From NCBI GenBank assembly GCA_052384575.1, contig JBQSUQ010000005.1: a DNA stretch of 64,000 nt; one strand, given 5' to 3'. Shown here piece by piece: positions 34,696 through 43,246 of this stretch. The notes beneath the pieces were generated by a model. The model was given only the letters and a program-made list of their open reading frames with translations, did not search any database and had not been told where the DNA came from. Position numbers and translations under genes: made by a program. This stretch comes from JBQSUQ01 sp052384575 (GTDB lineage Bacteria > Pseudomonadota > Gammaproteobacteria > Enterobacterales > Pasteurellaceae). The first letter of the stretch is position 1, and every line of letters starts with the position of its first letter.

Positions 34696-35824
34696 GAAAA
34701 ACTCTTCAATGTTTTGGCGATTAGTTTTCCAAGCGCTTCGCCTACGCTTACAACGTGTATTTATTATTTTTGCTGCGTTAACAGTAGGAGCTAGTATCGT
34801 TACAGCTATGTCCGCGGTTTATTTTGATATTAATACCAAAATGTCCCAAGAATTGCGTACTTTTGGTGCTAATTTCTACATTGGCGCCAATGATGCCGGC
34901 TTAATTCAAACGGATATTGTTGAAGAAATTATCAATCAAGCACCGCCAAATCTCATTACTGCTAGCAGTGCCTATTTATATGGGGTTACGCGCAGTGAAT
35001 TGGAAAAGATTGTATTAATGGGTGTACAATTTGAAACCTTAAAGCCACTTTCACCCTATTGGCAAGTTGAAGGCTCAATGATTGGAGTGAGCTTTGATGA
35101 TCGCAATGCGATGATTGGTAAAACCTTGGCTGAACGGCTTAATCTTAAAGTGGGTGATAAAATCACCTTAAGCAAAACCGCGGTGGAAAAACAGAGTTTT
35201 AAAATTAAAGGCATTGTAGAAGCTGGCGACGCAACAGACAGTATGCTCATTGTTAATTTGTCTTTTGCACAAGATTGGTTAGAAAAAGATGGCTTAGCCA
35301 GTAATGCCCTTTTCATCGTCAAAAATGATCAGGGTCAAGTAGAACAATTTGCCCAACAATTGCAAAAAGATTATCCCCAATTAGATATTCGCCCAATACG
35401 TAAAGTGTCTTCTTCTGAAGGGCAAATTTTGGATAAAATTAAAGGATTAATGGGGCTAATTTCTGTGGTTATCCTTATTCTTGCCACTTTATGTGTTAAT
35501 ACGACCCTCATTGCTATCGTCGGTGAACGGGCGAAAGAATTTGCCCTACAAAAAGCATTAGGGGCAAAACGAAAAGATATTATTACGCAAATTGGTACAG
35601 AAACCCTTATTATTGCCATTGCAGCCATTATTACAGGTCTCATTTTAGGCTATATCTTGGCACAAGTGCTGGGATTAACCGTTTTTAAAGCGAATATTGA
35701 TATGCGTTTGCCTGTCATCCCGATAACCTTTATTTTGTTACTTATAGTGGCATTTATTGCAGTTATCGTACCGACAAAGCGCGCCTTAAATGTGGAAATG
35801 GCAAGCGTATTAAAAGGAGAATAG
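34685..35824 (+). CDS. FtsX/MacB-type ABC permease, second of two
   Basis: A 379-residue permease with the same architecture: N-terminal helix, MacB_PCD domain and three C-terminal helices with VGERAKEFALQKALGAKRKDI. I chose ATG at 34685 (MGVKKNSS...), which overlaps the previous gene by 11 bases and has GTGGAAG upstream; ATG at 34709 is the alternative. The pair resembles Cj1661/Cj1662. The two permeases are divergent in sequence, so the complex is probably a heterodimer as in LolCE. Confidence 0.9.
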   Translation: MGVKKNSSMFWRLVFQALRLRLQRVFIIFAALTVGASIVTAMSAVYFDINTKMSQELRTFGANFYIGANDAGLIQTDIVEEIINQAPPNLITASSAYLYGVTRSELEKIVLMGVQFETLKPLSPYWQVEGSMIGVSFDDRNAMIGKTLAERLNLKVGDKITLSKTAVEKQSFKIKGIVEAGDATDSMLIVNLSFAQDWLEKDGLASNALFIVKNDQGQVEQFAQQLQKDYPQLDIRPIRKVSSSEGQILDKIKGLMGLISVVILILATLCVNTTLIAIVGERAKEFALQKALGAKRKDIITQIGTETLIIAIAAIITGLILGYILAQVLGLTVFKANIDMRLPVIPITFILLLIVAFIAVIVPTKRALNVEMASVLKGE

Positions 35825-35825
35825 A

Positions 35826-36497
35826 ATGGCAAATATTGTCATTGAAACACAGCATTTATATAAACGATTTGGGCAAGTTACCGCGCTTGATGACATTAAT
35901 ATTCAAATTCATCAAGGCGAATTTGTGGCAATTATGGGCGCCTCAGGCTCTGGAAAAACCACATTAATGAATATTCTCACAGGGCTTGATACCGCTTCTG
36001 AAGGTAAAGTAATACTGGATGGCGTTGACGCAGCGCAACTTGATGAAGTGGGTCGTCAACGCTTTCGTGCAGAAAAAATTGGTCTCGTTTTCCAACAATT
36101 CCATTTAATTCCCTATTTAACTGCCTTGGAAAACGTTATGCTTGCTCAGCACTACCATAGCGTCATTGATGAGGAAGCGGCTAAAGCTGTATTGGAACAA
36201 GTAGGATTAGAACATCGGATACATCATCGACCAAATCAACTTTCTGGTGGCGAACAACAACGAGTTTGTATCGCAAGGGCATTAGTCAATCAGCCGCCCG
36301 TTATTTTTGCCGATGAACCAACCGGTAATCTTGATGAAAAAAACGAACAGCTTGCCTTACAACTGTTACAAGATCTCAATAAACAAGGGCGTACAATCGT
36401 GATGGTAACCCATAATCCAGAATTAGGTAAACTAACCCATCGCACCATTTATTTACAACATGGTAAATTTTTACGAGAAGAACATAATGAAATTTAA
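35826..36497 (+). CDS. ABC ATPase of the iron cluster (LolD/MacB type)
   Basis: A 223-residue ATPase: Walker A GASGSGKT near residue 38, signature LSGGEQQR near 140, Walker B VIFADEPTGNLD, and the switch His in VTHN. The MGASGSGKTTLMNILTGLD region is typical of ATPases that pair with FtsX-type permeases. It starts one base after the second permease and overlaps the thioredoxin-like gene by 11 bases. Confidence 0.93.
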   Translation: MANIVIETQHLYKRFGQVTALDDINIQIHQGEFVAIMGASGSGKTTLMNILTGLDTASEGKVILDGVDAAQLDEVGRQRFRAEKIGLVFQQFHLIPYLTALENVMLAQHYHSVIDEEAAKAVLEQVGLEHRIHHRPNQLSGGEQQRVCIARALVNQPPVIFADEPTGNLDEKNEQLALQLLQDLNKQGRTIVMVTHNPELGKLTHRTIYLQHGKFLREEHNEI

Positions 36498-36975
36498 CTT
36501 TTTACTCAAGTCTATCTTATTAAGTGCGGTGCTTTTGGGCGTAGTTTCTTGCAAGGAACAGGTCGCGGAAATTGGACAAACCGCACCTGATATTGCCGCT
36601 TTTGATTTGCAAGGGAATAAAGTTGAACTAAAACAATGGCAAGGAAAACCTATTTTACTCAGTTTTTGGTCTGAAAGCTGCGGAGTTTGCTTAGCGGAAT
36701 TAAAAGAATTTGAAAAATTATCAGCCCAGTATCCGGATCAACTACAAGTTGTAGCAATTAATACGGATGGCAATAAAGGCAATACGCAAGCCACTGTACA
36801 AAAACGCCAAATTCAGCTCACTGTCATTAAAGATCAAATGCAAATTACAGGTGAACGCTATCAAATTGTTGGCACACCAACCACATTTTTTATTGATTCA
36901 GAAGGAAAAATTCGCTATAAATTCGAGGGGCTTATCCCGAAAAATAAATTAGAACAACTTTTTACTCAAAGCTAA
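36487..36975 (+). CDS. TlpA/ResA-like thioredoxin lipoprotein
   Basis: A 162-residue periplasmic-facing protein with a signal peptide and likely lipobox (GVVSC) followed by a thioredoxin fold. The redox pair is C65-G-V-C68 in WSESCGVC and the cis-Pro region is VGTPTTFFI. It may keep the cysteines of the DUF2318 protein reduced, or help mature the cytochrome. I use ATG at 36487. It corresponds to the Cj1664/Cj1665 thioredoxins, of which only one is present here. An uptake sequence (36522-36530) encodes part of the signal peptide. Confidence 0.9.
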   Translation: MKFNFLLKSILLSAVLLGVVSCKEQVAEIGQTAPDIAAFDLQGNKVELKQWQGKPILLSFWSESCGVCLAELKEFEKLSAQYPDQLQVVAINTDGNKGNTQATVQKRQIQLTVIKDQMQITGERYQIVGTPTTFFIDSEGKIRYKFEGLIPKNKLEQLFTQS

Positions 36976-36979
36976 CATT

Positions 36980-37291
36980 ATGAAAAAATTGATTTTATTA
37001 ACCGCACTTTGTGCTGTTATTTCTACTACTCAAGCACATACTCCCGACATGAAACAAGGCGAACGTACCTTCCGCCAAATGTGCTCAACTTGCCATGGAA
37101 GACAAGGTGAACGCTCTGCATTAGGCCAATCTGCTATTATTAATAAATTGCCAGCAGATGAAATTGTTACTGCTTTACAAGCACGCAAAAAAGGCGAAAT
37201 TATGGGGGCAGGCAATAGCGCCAAAGCTCGCCTCAGCGATCAAGATATGCAAAATATTGCAACTTATTTAGAAAGTTTAGCGCAAAAATAA
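36980..37291 (+). CDS. Monohaem cytochrome c (c553 type)
   Basis: A 103-residue periplasmic protein with a signal peptide ending near QAH (residues 19-20) and one haem site, C35-S-T-C-H39. Met75 in EIMGAG is a likely distal ligand. It starts four bases after the thioredoxin-like gene and is the last gene of the cluster, with a terminator after it. In the Campylobacter cluster this slot holds a second thioredoxin, so a cytochrome suggests electron delivery to or from the DUF2318 protein or iron. An uptake sequence (37001-37009) encodes part of its signal peptide. Confidence 0.9.
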   Translation: MKKLILLTALCAVISTTQAHTPDMKQGERTFRQMCSTCHGRQGERSALGQSAIINKLPADEIVTALQARKKGEIMGAGNSAKARLSDQDMQNIATYLESLAQK

Positions 37292-37305
37292 TTATGCTTT
37301 TATTC

Positions 37306-37339
37306 AAAAATCCTTGTTATTTCATATACAAGGATTTTT
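37306..37339 (+). terminator. Terminator of the iron cluster
   Basis: AAAAATCCTTGT and ACAAGGATTTTT form a 12-base stem followed by further T residues, directly after the cytochrome gene. Confidence 0.9.
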
Positions 37340-37408
37340 TATTTCCTTTTTCTCAGAATTCACTTCTTTTCTTCTCTAAAAATTTTTTAAAACGCCACTT
37401 TACTTTTA

Positions 37409-37428
37409 TATACTAGTTTAATAGTATA
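37409..37428. promoter_or_regulatory. TrpR operator at trpB
   Basis: TATACTAGTTTAATAGTATA is almost the same sequence as the operator before trpE and matches the CTAGTTNAxTAG core of trp operators. It contains TATACT and TTTAAT, either of which may be the -10 element. It lies 35 bases before the trpB ATG, so trpBA is controlled with trpEGDC. Confidence 0.82.
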
Positions 37429-37462
37429 TTAATCAAATTCAAACTTATCCATAGGTAATAAT

Positions 37463-38659
37463 ATGTCTGAAACGATTTTAGATCCTTATTTTGGCGAATT
37501 TGGTGGTATGTATGTACCAGAAATTCTCGTCCCTGTATTAAAACAACTAGAAAAAGCCTTTGTCGAGGCGCAACAAGATCCTGAATTTCAACAAGAATTA
37601 CAAGATTTATTAAAGAATTACGCGGGTCGTCCCACAGCTTTAACTCTCTGCAAAAATTTAACGAAAGCAACCAAAACAAAACTCTATTTAAAACGCGAAG
37701 ATTTGTTACATGGTGGCGCACATAAAACCAACCAAGTATTAGGGCAAGCTTTATTAGCTAAACGCATGGGAAAAACTCGAATTATTGCCGAAACAGGTGC
37801 GGGACAACATGGCGTTGCCACTGCCCTTGCCTGTGCGATGTTAGATTTGCCTTGCCGAATTTATATGGGCGCAAAAGATGTGGAACGCCAATCACCCAAT
37901 GTATTCCGTATGCGTTTAATGGGGGCAGAAGTCATTGCTGTACAAAAAGGTTCTTGTTCACTTAAAGACGCTTGTTGCGAGGCTATGCGTGATTGGGCTG
38001 CAAATTATGAAGATACCCATTATTTAATTGGTACAGCAGCAGGTCCTCATCCATTTCCAACAATGGTAAGAGAATTTCAAAAAATGATTGGCGAAGAAAC
38101 CAAACAACAAATCTTGGCAAGGGAAAATCGTTTACCTGATGCGGTGATTGCTTGCGTAGGTGGCGGCTCGAATGCAATTGGCATGTTTGCTGATTTTATC
38201 GATGAGCCATCAGTGAAATTAATCGGCGTGGAACCCGCTGGCAAAGGCATTGAAACAGGACGGCATGGTGCCCCATTAGGCCATGGAAAAACTGGCATTT
38301 ATTTTGGAATGAAGTCACCAATTATGCAAACAGAAGACGGACAAATTGAAGAATCTTACAGTATCTCTGCAGGTTTAGACTTCCCTTCTATTGGCCCTCA
38401 ACACGCCCATCTGCAATCCATTGGACGAGCGGAATATCCAAGCATTACAGATGATGAAGCCTTATTTGCTTTTAAAGAATTAGCACAACATGAAGGCATT
38501 ATTCCTGCTTTAGAAAGTTCTCACGCCCTTGCCTATGCGTTAAAAATGGCAAAAGAAAACCCAGAAAAAGAGCAACTTTTAGTAGTTAATTTATCTGGAC
38601 GAGGCGATAAAGATATTTTTACTGTTGATAAAATTTTTACTGAAAGAGGAATTCTCTAA
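37463..38659 (+). CDS. trpB: Tryptophan synthase beta subunit
   Basis: A 398-residue PLP enzyme joining indole and serine to make tryptophan. The PLP lysine is in GGAHKTNQVLGQ (about residue 90) and the phosphate loop in CVGGGSNAIGMF. Complete length. It overlaps trpA by one base and forms a separate operon from trpEGDC(F), the split also found in H. influenzae. Confidence 0.98.
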   Translation: MSETILDPYFGEFGGMYVPEILVPVLKQLEKAFVEAQQDPEFQQELQDLLKNYAGRPTALTLCKNLTKATKTKLYLKREDLLHGGAHKTNQVLGQALLAKRMGKTRIIAETGAGQHGVATALACAMLDLPCRIYMGAKDVERQSPNVFRMRLMGAEVIAVQKGSCSLKDACCEAMRDWAANYEDTHYLIGTAAGPHPFPTMVREFQKMIGEETKQQILARENRLPDAVIACVGGGSNAIGMFADFIDEPSVKLIGVEPAGKGIETGRHGAPLGHGKTGIYFGMKSPIMQTEDGQIEESYSISAGLDFPSIGPQHAHLQSIGRAEYPSITDDEALFAFKELAQHEGIIPALESSHALAYALKMAKENPEKEQLLVVNLSGRGDKDIFTVDKIFTERGIL

Positions 38660-39474
38660 TGGACCGTTTTGCACAATTATTTTCAAAATTAAATGCTAAA
38701 CAACAAGGTGCTTTTGTTCCTTTTGTTACCCTTTGCGATCCTGATTTAGAACGTTCATTTGACATTATTTGTACATTAGTTGACAACGGTGCCGATGCAT
38801 TAGAATTAGGTTTCCCATTTTCTGATCCTCTGCTCGATGGTCCTGTAATTCAAGCTGCCAATAATCGCGCATTACATTCAGGATGTAGCACAAAAGAAAG
38901 CTTTGAATTATTAGCAAAAGTGCGGTCAAAATATCCTGAGATTCCAATTAGCCTATTACTCTGTGCAAATTTGGTCTATGCTCAAACTTTAGACGGATTC
39001 TATCAACGCTGTGCTGATGTTGGCATTGATGCCGTATTGGTTGCCGATATTCCTTTACTTGCCGCTCAGCCTTATATTGAAGCCGCACAGAAATATGGTA
39101 TTCAGCCCGTATTTATTTGCCCTCCGAATGCGGATGAAAATACCATAAAAAACATCGCGCAATATTCTCGGGGTTACACTTATCTGGTATCTAGATCTGG
39201 CGTAACCAGTGCCGAAAATCAGCAGCAAGCCAACAATTTAGATAACCTTGTTGAGCAATTAAAAAAATACAATGCACCACCGATTCTGCAAGGTTTCGGC
39301 ATATCAGAACCTCAGCAAGTCAAAAATGCCTTATCCATGGGCGTTGCAGGCGCGATTTCTGGCTCCGCAACAGTGAAGATTATTGAAGATAATTTAACTA
39401 ATCATCGCCAATGTTTAATTGAACTTGCTCAATTTGTGCAACAAATGAAAGCGGCAACCTCATTGTTAACATAA
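38659..39474 (+). CDS. trpA: Tryptophan synthase alpha subunit
   Basis: A 271-residue TIM-barrel enzyme that splits indole-3-glycerol phosphate and channels indole to TrpB. The catalytic acid lies in ALELGFPFSDPLLDGP, and GFGISEPQQV and GAISGSATVK form the phosphate site. It starts on the trpB stop (TAATGG). A terminator follows closely. An uptake sequence is in its first half. Confidence 0.97.
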   Translation: MDRFAQLFSKLNAKQQGAFVPFVTLCDPDLERSFDIICTLVDNGADALELGFPFSDPLLDGPVIQAANNRALHSGCSTKESFELLAKVRSKYPEIPISLLLCANLVYAQTLDGFYQRCADVGIDAVLVADIPLLAAQPYIEAAQKYGIQPVFICPPNADENTIKNIAQYSRGYTYLVSRSGVTSAENQQQANNLDNLVEQLKKYNAPPILQGFGISEPQQVKNALSMGVAGAISGSATVKIIEDNLTNHRQCLIELAQFVQQMKAATSLLT

Positions 39475-39478
39475 AAAT

Positions 39479-39505
39479 AAAACGTCCCATTGAGGACGTT
39501 TTTTA
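39479..39505 (+). terminator. trpBA terminator
   Basis: AAAACGTCC-CATTGA-GGACGTTTT with a following T-run, four bases after the trpA stop. Confidence 0.88.
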
Positions 39506-39530
39506 TTTGTATAAATTCCCTTCTTTCTTA

Positions 39531-39546
39531 TCGCAATCGTTTGCCT
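39531..39546. promoter_or_regulatory. PurR box upstream of purEK
   Basis: TCGCAATCGTTTGCCT matches the PurR consensus ACGCAAACGTTTGCGT with GCAATCGTTTGC identical at 11 of 12 core positions. It lies about 60 bases before the purE ATG. PurR with hypoxanthine or guanine bound represses purine genes. Confidence 0.8.
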
Positions 39547-39606
39547 AAAATGCGCCTATTATGCTATTCTACGCAAGTTTTTTATCCCTATTCATGGATT
39601 CCAAAT

Positions 39607-40104
39607 ATGTCTAATACTCAACCAAAAATTGCCATTGTGATGGGCTCAAAAAGTGATTGGGCAACCATGCAAGAAGCCACTCAAATTTTAGATCAATTAC
39701 AAGTTCCTTATCATGTTGAAGTTGTATCTGCACATCGTACGCCTGATAAACTCTTCACCTTTGCTGAACAAGCAGAACAAAATGGATATAAAGTCATTAT
39801 TGCTGGCGCTGGCGGTGCCGCTCACCTCCCAGGTATGATTGCAGCGAAAACCTTAGTCCCTGTATTAGGCGTGCCAGTCAAAAGTTCTATGTTAAGCGGT
39901 GTTGACAGCCTTTATTCTATTGTTCAAATGCCAAAAGGTATTCCCGTTGGTACGTTAGCTATTGGTCCAGCAGGCGCAGCAAATGCAGGTCTTTTAGCTG
40001 CACAAATTTTGGCCGCGTGGGACAATAATCTCTTATCTCGTTTAAAAACGTTTAGAGAAACTCAAACAAATTCTGTGCTAGATAATCCCGATCCGCGTGA
40101 TTAA
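39607..40104 (+). CDS. purE: N5-carboxyaminoimidazole ribonucleotide mutase
   Basis: A 165-residue class I PurE that rearranges N5-CAIR to CAIR in purine synthesis. GSKSDWATM, SAHRTPD and GAGGAAHLPGM are the family motifs, and GMIAAKTLVPVLGVPV follows. I use ATG at 39607; the frame extends 39 codons upstream through the PurR box and terminator region without coding character. It precedes purK by 36 bases. Confidence 0.97.
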   Translation: MSNTQPKIAIVMGSKSDWATMQEATQILDQLQVPYHVEVVSAHRTPDKLFTFAEQAEQNGYKVIIAGAGGAAHLPGMIAAKTLVPVLGVPVKSSMLSGVDSLYSIVQMPKGIPVGTLAIGPAGAANAGLLAAQILAAWDNNLLSRLKTFRETQTNSVLDNPDPRD

Positions 40105-40140
40105 TTTCCTATCTTTCATACAGCAGGAATAATAAATTTT

Positions 40141-41220
40141 ATGCAAAAAAGTGCTTTATATCCAACCGTTTACGTTCTTGGTAATGGTCAATTAGGTCGT
40201 ATGTTACGCTATGCGGGGGCGCCACTTGATATTGACGTAGTACCATTAGCATTTGATGACCCAATGTTTGATTTAGCGCCCAATAGCATTATTACGGCAG
40301 AAATTGAACGTTGGGCAGTGACACCATTAACAGAAATGCTCGGCAATCATGATAAATTTGTTAATAAGAATGTGTTTGCAACCACAGCAGATCGTTTTAG
40401 CCAAAAATCATTATTAGATGAACTAAATTTACCGACTTCACCTTGGTGTTTACTTGAAAGTGCGGTGCATTTTGAACAAGTTTTCAATGAAATTGGCGAT
40501 AAAGTTGTAGTTAAACGTCGTACTGGTGGCTATGACGGGCGCGGTCAATGGATTGTAACGAACGAAAATAAAGACGTGATTACAGATGATCTCTTTGGCG
40601 AAGTTATTGCTGAGAAATTTATTCCCTTTGATGGCGAAGTATCCATTGTTGGTGCTCGTTTTAAAAATGGCGAAACACGTTTCTATCCTGTAACACATAA
40701 CTTACAGCAAAATGGTATTTTACGTTACAGCGTAGCAGACAGTTCAAACCAGCATTTACAAGCTCAAGCGGAAGAAATGCTGGGTAAAGTAATGCACAAA
40801 CTCAATTATATTGGTGTAATGGCAATGGAATGTTTTGTTGTCGGCAACAAATTATTAATTAATGAGCTTGCCCCTCGTGTGCATAATAGTGGACATTGGA
40901 CGCAATTAGGTTGTTCCATTAGCCAATTTGAATTACATCTGCGTGCGTTATTAGATTTGCCTACTCCTGAATTACAGGTTTTTGCCCCAAGCGTGATGGT
41001 CAATTTAATTGGTACGGAGCATAATCCTCAATGGTTAAATACGCCATTTAGTCAGCTACATTGGTATGGCAAAGAGGTTCGTCCTGGGCGTAAAGTAGGT
41101 CATATTAACCTGACACATATTGATAAAAATGTATTAATTGCGCAGCTGAATAAACTAAGCAAAGAATTACCTGAGGATTATCAATCGGGGATTAATTGGG
41201 CAATCGCAAAATTAAAATAA
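40141..41220 (+). CDS. purK: N5-carboxyaminoimidazole ribonucleotide synthase
   Basis: A 359-residue ATP-grasp enzyme that carboxylates AIR with bicarbonate and ATP, giving the PurE substrate. The N terminus VYVLGNGQLGRMLRYAGA is typical; KRRTGGYDGRGQW and NELAPRVHNSGHWT are ATP-grasp and active-site motifs. Second gene of purEK. An uptake sequence lies in the middle. Confidence 0.97.
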   Translation: MQKSALYPTVYVLGNGQLGRMLRYAGAPLDIDVVPLAFDDPMFDLAPNSIITAEIERWAVTPLTEMLGNHDKFVNKNVFATTADRFSQKSLLDELNLPTSPWCLLESAVHFEQVFNEIGDKVVVKRRTGGYDGRGQWIVTNENKDVITDDLFGEVIAEKFIPFDGEVSIVGARFKNGETRFYPVTHNLQQNGILRYSVADSSNQHLQAQAEEMLGKVMHKLNYIGVMAMECFVVGNKLLINELAPRVHNSGHWTQLGCSISQFELHLRALLDLPTPELQVFAPSVMVNLIGTEHNPQWLNTPFSQLHWYGKEVRPGRKVGHINLTHIDKNVLIAQLNKLSKELPEDYQSGINWAIAKLK

Positions 41221-41362
41221 TATTAATAAATTCATACATTCTTTGTTTTATGTATAACAATAAAGAGAAATTGTAATATTTTTTCAAAAAATAGTTGCAA
41301 TTTCCCTTTCTTTTACAGTATAACCATAATCACAAATACAACATTCTATAAGGACTATTACT

Positions 41363-42553
41363 ATGTTTGAAAATATTACGCCTGCGCCAGCAGATCCTAT
41401 TCTAGGTTTAGGTGAAGCTTTTAAAGCAGATTCTCGTCAAGAGAAAGTCAATTTAGGTATTGGTGTTTACAAAGATGCCAAAGGCAACACACCAATTATG
41501 AAAGCGGTTAAAGATGCCGAAGCACGTTTGTTTGAACAAGAAACAACCAAAAACTACTTATCAATTGACGGTGTAGCAGAGTTCAATGCTCACACTCAAG
41601 AATTGTTATTTGGCAAAGATTCTAACATTGTGAAAAGCAAACGCGCTAAAACTGTTCAAAGCTTAGGTGGTACAGGCGCATTACGAATTGCGGCTGAATT
41701 TGTTAAACGCCAGACAAAAGCACAGAATGTATGGATCAGTTCACCGACTTGGCCAAATCACAATGCTATTTTCAATGCGGTAGGTATCACCATTCGTGAA
41801 TATCGTTGGTATGATGCGGAACGTAAAGTCTTAGACTGGGATAACCTGATTGCAGACTTAAGCAATGCAGGAGAAGGTGATGTGGTGTTATTACATGGTT
41901 GCTGCCATAACCCAACAGGTATCGACCCAACTCCAGAGCAATGGAAAGTGCTAGCTGATATGTCAGCGAAAAATGGTTGGTTACCACTATTTGACTTTGC
42001 TTATCAAGGTCTTGCAAACGGCTTAGAAGAAGATGCGGTTGGTTTACGTACTTTCGCAGCAAACCATAAAGAATTATTAGTAGCAAGTTCATACTCTAAA
42101 AACTTCGGTTTATATAATGAACGCGTTGGTGCATTCACGCTCGTAGCAGAAAATGAAACTGTGGCAGCAACAGCATTAACACAGGTTAAAACCATTATTC
42201 GTACACTTTACTCAAACCCTGCTGCACATGGTGCTTCAGCAGTTTCTGTGGTATTAAAAGATCCTGCACTACGTGCTGAATGGGAAGCGGAATTAGCAGA
42301 AATGCGTACGCGTATCAAAGCAATGCGTTTCAAATTCGTTGAATTACTTAAAGAATTTGGTGCAGAACAAGATTTCAGCTTTATTACTGAACAAAATGGT
42401 ATGTTCTCTTTCAGTGGCTTAACTGCTGAACAAGTTGATCGCTTAAAAGAAGAATTCGCAATTTATGCAGTTCGCTCAGGTCGTATAAATGTCGCAGGAA
42501 TTACTGAAGATAATATTCGTTATCTGTGTGAAAGCATTGTAAAAGTGCTTTAA
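41363..42553 (+). CDS. aspC: Aspartate/aromatic aminotransferase
   Basis: A 396-residue class I PLP aminotransferase that exchanges amino groups between aspartate and 2-oxoglutarate. The PLP lysine is in SSYSKNFGLYNERVG and the substrate arginine region is near the C terminus. Start MFENITPAPADPILGLGEAFKAD agrees with AspC from residue 1. It is closer to AspC than TyrB by its N terminus, although these enzymes overlap in use of aromatic substrates. Monocistronic with an uptake-sequence terminator. Confidence 0.94.
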   Translation: MFENITPAPADPILGLGEAFKADSRQEKVNLGIGVYKDAKGNTPIMKAVKDAEARLFEQETTKNYLSIDGVAEFNAHTQELLFGKDSNIVKSKRAKTVQSLGGTGALRIAAEFVKRQTKAQNVWISSPTWPNHNAIFNAVGITIREYRWYDAERKVLDWDNLIADLSNAGEGDVVLLHGCCHNPTGIDPTPEQWKVLADMSAKNGWLPLFDFAYQGLANGLEEDAVGLRTFAANHKELLVASSYSKNFGLYNERVGAFTLVAENETVAATALTQVKTIIRTLYSNPAAHGASAVSVVLKDPALRAEWEAELAEMRTRIKAMRFKFVELLKEFGAEQDFSFITEQNGMFSFSGLTAEQVDRLKEEFAIYAVRSGRINVAGITEDNIRYLCESIVKVL

Positions 42554-42563
42554 TACTCATCAT

Positions 42564-42598
42564 AAAAATACCGCATTTCATCAAAGTGCGGTATTTTT
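42564..42598. terminator. Bidirectional terminator between aspC and the kinase gene
   Basis: AAAAATACCGCA and TGCGGTATTTTT form the stem; one arm contains an uptake sequence. It overlaps the last codons of the convergent gene on the minus strand. Confidence 0.85.
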
Positions 42599-43045
42599 TA
42601 TCTTAATTTCACCCTCAATAATATTCTCATTTAATGCATTAAACATACTTTGTATAGTTTCAGCATTAACCTTATGCTGATTTTCAAAGAAATTCATCAT
42701 TCGATACACTTCTCTTTCTAATCCTAAATGCGCTGCTTTTGTTAAAGTGCGGTGGATTTCTTGCACATTTACGCCAACATTACTAATCACGATCAAAACA
42801 TGCTTTTCAGGAAAACGATCACAATAGCGAAAAGCATATTGTAAATATTGATAAGCTTTTTTCTTCGCTTGCTGGAAACGTTGCTCTGTCCAAATATATT
42901 GCCCTTTTTCACTTAAATAACGATCATTTTCAACATGAAAAATCTTAGCCTCTGGATAATCTCTTTTAAACTCGACCATTTTTTGTTTTGCGAAAGTCGT
43001 TTTACCAGACCCTGAATGACCGCGGATAATAATCAGTTTTTTCAT
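42581..43045 (-). CDS. Small P-loop kinase-like ATPase
   Basis: A 154-residue protein with Walker A GHSGSGKT near the N terminus (KKLIIIRGHSGSGKTTF) and a downstream pattern like that of small-molecule or polynucleotide kinases of the AAA_33/zeta-toxin-like group. The substrate is unknown. I use ATG at 43045; the frame extends 20 codons upstream without signals. No antitoxin-like gene is beside it. Its last residues (N-T-A-L) are encoded by an uptake sequence that is also one arm of the terminator. Confidence 0.7.
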   Translation of the reverse strand: MKKLIIIRGHSGSGKTTFAKQKMVEFKRDYPEAKIFHVENDRYLSEKGQYIWTEQRFQQAKKKAYQYLQYAFRYCDRFPEKHVLIVISNVGVNVQEIHRTLTKAAHLGLEREVYRMMNFFENQHKVNAETIQSMFNALNENIIEGEIKIKNTAL

Positions 43046-43246
43046 AAATAAACCTATGACATATTGTTTTAGCAAGTTTACATAGAGTATTTCTACAATA
43101 TTCAATTTTTAGCTTATTAAATTTTATATTATCATTAACCTTTGCAACATATTAAATTGTTCTCCCCCATTTAAATTCCCCTTGTTCATTTGTACTCTGC
43201 CCTTATATTAGGTACAATCCCTCATTATTTTTGCATTGGAAAAATT

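Noticed and set aside
37413..37721. 102-codon frame antisense to the start of trpB
   Set aside because: It crosses the trpB promoter and coding start; shadow of trpB.
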